This document shows, piece by piece, positions 61,957-64,000 of a stretch of 64,000 bases of DNA. Position numbers and translations under genes: made by a program. This DNA comes from Pseudomonas sp. A34-9 (lineage in GTDB: Bacteria > Pseudomonadota > Gammaproteobacteria > Pseudomonadales > Pseudomonadaceae), in the NCBI RefSeq assembly GCF_029543085.1, contig NZ_CP119967.1, positions 2,010,501 to 2,074,500 of the forward strand, read 5' to 3'. Below the pieces are notes generated by a model that saw only the letters and a program-made list of their open reading frames with translations, ran no database searches and had not been told where the DNA came from. The stretch's first letter is position 1; every line of letters begins with the position of its first letter.

Positions 61957-63822
61957 TCAACGTTCTCTGATGATGACCACGAACTCTGGATTCGACTTGA
62001 CTTTCACCACTCCACCGATCAGCCAGACCACTTTGTTCCGGGCCTTGGCGGTGGTCAGGGCGAGGAGGGCGTCGTCGCCAATCCTGCGCGGCAGTGCCGG
62101 ATCGACCAGTTCATTGCCGGGTGTGTGGGAGAGGCCGGGATCGCCCAGTTTGAGGAAAAACACTTCTTCGTGATGGGTGCGTCTGAACACCAGCGTGGGC
62201 ATGTTATGTTCGTGGGTCAGCGGAAAGACGTCGTAGCCACTGCGAACGAGCAATGCCCCGACGAGGCGTCTGAGATTCAGATCCGTCGGCGCAGCCAGAT
62301 AGTGATGCCATTCCAGTGGAAAACGCTTCGGATCGAAGGTGAGTCGCTGCAAATCTCCGTCGAGCTGTGCGCTCCACGGGAAGAGTCTTTTTCCTCCGAC
62401 ATCAATGGGTGTCGTTATCGGAAGCATATTCATCGGGTCGGCATAGGCCGGTGTCGTGGGGAAAGGCTTCTGGTTCCACTGATGCAAAACGGCCTGAATG
62501 TTTACCAGTCCGGTGCCGGTGATGGTGGTCGAGTTGTCCGCGAGTTCGAACAGTTTTCGGGCAACGGCCCGCGAAGTGAGGTCAGAGAAGGCAGGGAAGG
62601 TATCAGTGACAGACTGCGAGAGGGGCTTTTCAAAGAACCGTTTACCGGGATGTACTTCCCCCGGCTCGGTACCGATACGAAACGTTGCCACGGGCTGAAG
62701 TTCGGGGGTTGTTTGCAGCATGTGCTCAAAGGCGTCGAAGCGTGCTGGCACAAATTCCGGGTGCTGCAGGAAATAGACTTGGGGCAGGCGGTGAGGTGCC
62801 GATCCGATGGGCACGATTGGATAATGGAGCCAGCCCAGCAGGACGGAGTCTCCCGATGGCGGCGGGTTCAGATGCCCCCAGGGCAGCCAGAAATAGGGTG
62901 TCCGCGTTACTGAGGCAGCGCTGTCAGGTGTCAACGTTAACCTTGCCTCGGGCGCATCAAGCCGTGGGCGTTTGCTTGGGCCGGGTGTCGGGTCGTCGGG
63001 TGCGGCGTGCAGGTGAGGACGTTCTGGCGGGGGGCTTTCTTGAAGGCTCGTGTCCTGCACTTTGCGGCGCCAGACCTTGGTTCCCGGAATGTTTTCGACC
63101 TCCATGCCATTGGGGGAGCTGTCGCCGGCCGACGTCTCACGATAGACCCCCTTATGTTTGCCAATCATGACAGTTCCTTCTGCCATATCGACGTAGGTTT
63201 TTTTGTGTTTGTCGTAACGGATTCCATCCGCGGACAGTTCGGCTCTGGTCAGTGAGCCTGCCTGTTCTGGCGACAAGTAAGCGGGCGGTTGCGGCGCTAT
63301 ATCAACAGGAAGCGAGGCCTCTGTCGATTGCCAGCCAGGTCGCTCGATGCGCCAACTGGCTTGACCTTGAATTTTCGCCAGAACCGGGCCGGGAACACCG
63401 GGCGCAAAGGACAGTGGAACGAAGTAATTCCCCTGCGGATTTTGCTCGACAACGAATCGGCCTTCAGTGCCGATCTGGGCGTAGGTGCGCAGATCGGGAC
63501 CAGTGAACAGTCCCGTGTTGTCTCCGATGGGAATTAACTCGTTGAAGCGGCTCTGAGGCCACGCAATCTCACTGCGCGCGGGAGTGTAAGTATCGAAAAC
63601 ATCGCTCGGCATTCGCGACACTGTGACGCTGGGCGCACGTGGGACAGAGCCTTGCGAGACATCTGTTGCGAGCAAGCCGGACAGCATGTCGACACCGTGC
63701 ACGGGCAGGTCAGGTAAATGGCCCGTACCGCGGTGGCCTAGCAACGCTCTCCCGGTTCTGGTGGTTGTCGTCGATGTATCGGGTGCATGAGTTACAGCAA
63801 CTATTTTGGGTGGTTTGGCCAT
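61957..63822 (-). CDS. MAKPPK-family protein 6 (unrecognised putative effector)
   Basis: A 621-residue member, first in transcription order. AAGGAG lies ahead of the ATG at 63822; the frame is open upstream to the window edge, but MAKPPK is the shared start. Blocks: IAWPQSRFNELIP, unit one (TYAQIGTEGRFVVEQNPQGNY), unit two (KTYVDMAEGTVMIGKHKGVY...KVWRRKV), GPSKRPRLDAPE (bases 62956-62982), FWLPWGHLNPPPSGDSVLLG and FEHMLQTTPELQP, and VVWLIGGVVKV...VIIRER at the end. The block after the basic motif is the most diverged in the array. Whether a further copy lies beyond 64000 cannot be seen. Confidence 0.7.
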   Translation of the reverse strand: MAKPPKIVAVTHAPDTSTTTTRTGRALLGHRGTGHLPDLPVHGVDMLSGLLATDVSQGSVPRAPSVTVSRMPSDVFDTYTPARSEIAWPQSRFNELIPIGDNTGLFTGPDLRTYAQIGTEGRFVVEQNPQGNYFVPLSFAPGVPGPVLAKIQGQASWRIERPGWQSTEASLPVDIAPQPPAYLSPEQAGSLTRAELSADGIRYDKHKKTYVDMAEGTVMIGKHKGVYRETSAGDSSPNGMEVENIPGTKVWRRKVQDTSLQESPPPERPHLHAAPDDPTPGPSKRPRLDAPEARLTLTPDSAASVTRTPYFWLPWGHLNPPPSGDSVLLGWLHYPIVPIGSAPHRLPQVYFLQHPEFVPARFDAFEHMLQTTPELQPVATFRIGTEPGEVHPGKRFFEKPLSQSVTDTFPAFSDLTSRAVARKLFELADNSTTITGTGLVNIQAVLHQWNQKPFPTTPAYADPMNMLPITTPIDVGGKRLFPWSAQLDGDLQRLTFDPKRFPLEWHHYLAAPTDLNLRRLVGALLVRSGYDVFPLTHEHNMPTLVFRRTHHEEVFFLKLGDPGLSHTPGNELVDPALPRRIGDDALLALTTAKARNKVVWLIGGVVKVKSNPEFVVIIRER

Positions 63823-63853
63823 ACAGGATGACTCCTTCAGGTGAGCTTGTTTA

Positions 63854-63877
63854 AAAACGGAACAGGCCGTTTTTTGG
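63854..63877 (+). terminator. Weak hairpin with T run at the upstream edge of the island
   Basis: AACGG/CCGTT arms around AACAGG, followed by TTTTTT on the plus strand. No gene is seen in 63823-64000. Confidence 0.35.
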
Positions 63878-64000
63878 TGTTTTTCAGGCGTGCTCGACCG
63901 CGGCTCAGAAAAATCTGGCGGGCATGCAAGAAATGGTTGGATTGGACTTCGGTATTCGCGTGTAACGGCGCGAACTAATGGAGCTGACTTGAGGTGGACG

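Noticed and set aside
48000..63800. Insertion sequences or a prophage carrying the island
   Set aside because: No transposase, integrase, capsid or tail gene and no terminal repeats are visible within the window.
63823..64000. N-terminal extension of paralogue 6 to the window edge
   Set aside because: The frame is open, but AAGGAG just before MAKPPK and the same start in all five relatives support the internal start.

Overview
This window looks like the chromosome of a Pseudomonas of the P. fluorescens group. The evidence is the gene content and order (rdgC, FKBP lipoprotein, prc/algO, apeB, rluA, minCDE, lpxL-type acyltransferase), high GC with GC-rich third positions, and many facing REP pairs of the two kinds common in that group. 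From memory, about 0.3-38.8 kb follows the P. aeruginosa PAO1 neighbourhood around PA3241-PA3264; no search was run.

Layout. 0-2.4 kb: the 5' end of a guanidinium exporter gene behind a guanidine-II (mini-ykkC) type leader, a bile-acid:sodium-symporter-family carrier and rdgC. 2.5-3.1 kb: a duplicated tRNA-Val/tRNA-Asp pair. 3.3-4.7 kb: an unusual protein with two DUF4329/JAB-like units. 4.7-7.6 kb: a membrane-anchored catalase-like protein translationally coupled to a di-haem cytochrome c. 7.9-10.6 kb: FKBP lipoprotein, DUF1232 protein behind two inverted DnaA boxes, and a three-gene operon with an XRE regulator. 10.8-16.0 kb: an Rhs polymorphic toxin with a low-GC C-terminal toxin tip and an overlapping immunity gene. 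16.2-21.3 kb: EAL-CBS-GGDEF protein, Prc protease, quinone oxidoreductase. 21.4-27.8 kb: an ABC importer locus with two phosphatases and a divergent UTRA regulator, probably for an organophosphorus compound. 28.4-38.8 kb: M20 amidohydrolase, MscS channel, small membrane protein, ApeB, RluA, MinE/D/C, acyltransferase and patatin.

38.9-47.9 kb is a complete purine-end catabolic locus: two Tsx/OmpK-like porins, an NCS2 permease, urate oxidase (PuuD), ureidoglycolate lyase, allantoicase, OHCU decarboxylase, allantoinase (PuuE) and a divergent HIU hydrolase. Together they would take up purines or urate and convert urate to glyoxylate plus urea.

48.0-63.8 kb is the most interesting part. It is an accessory island, all on the minus strand, of six tandem paralogues of about 570-635 residues. 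A 1206-residue protein lies among them, with a TcdA/TcdB-like pore-forming region and RTX-like glycine/aspartate repeats, followed by a detached, diverged copy of its own C-terminal tail. All six paralogues begin MAKPPK, have a disordered N-terminus, carry beta-rich modules, and have at the same domain boundary a basic PSKR motif that resembles a monopartite nuclear localisation signal. I do not recognise the paralogue family. The idea that this is a toxin/effector island aimed at eukaryotic cells is inference.
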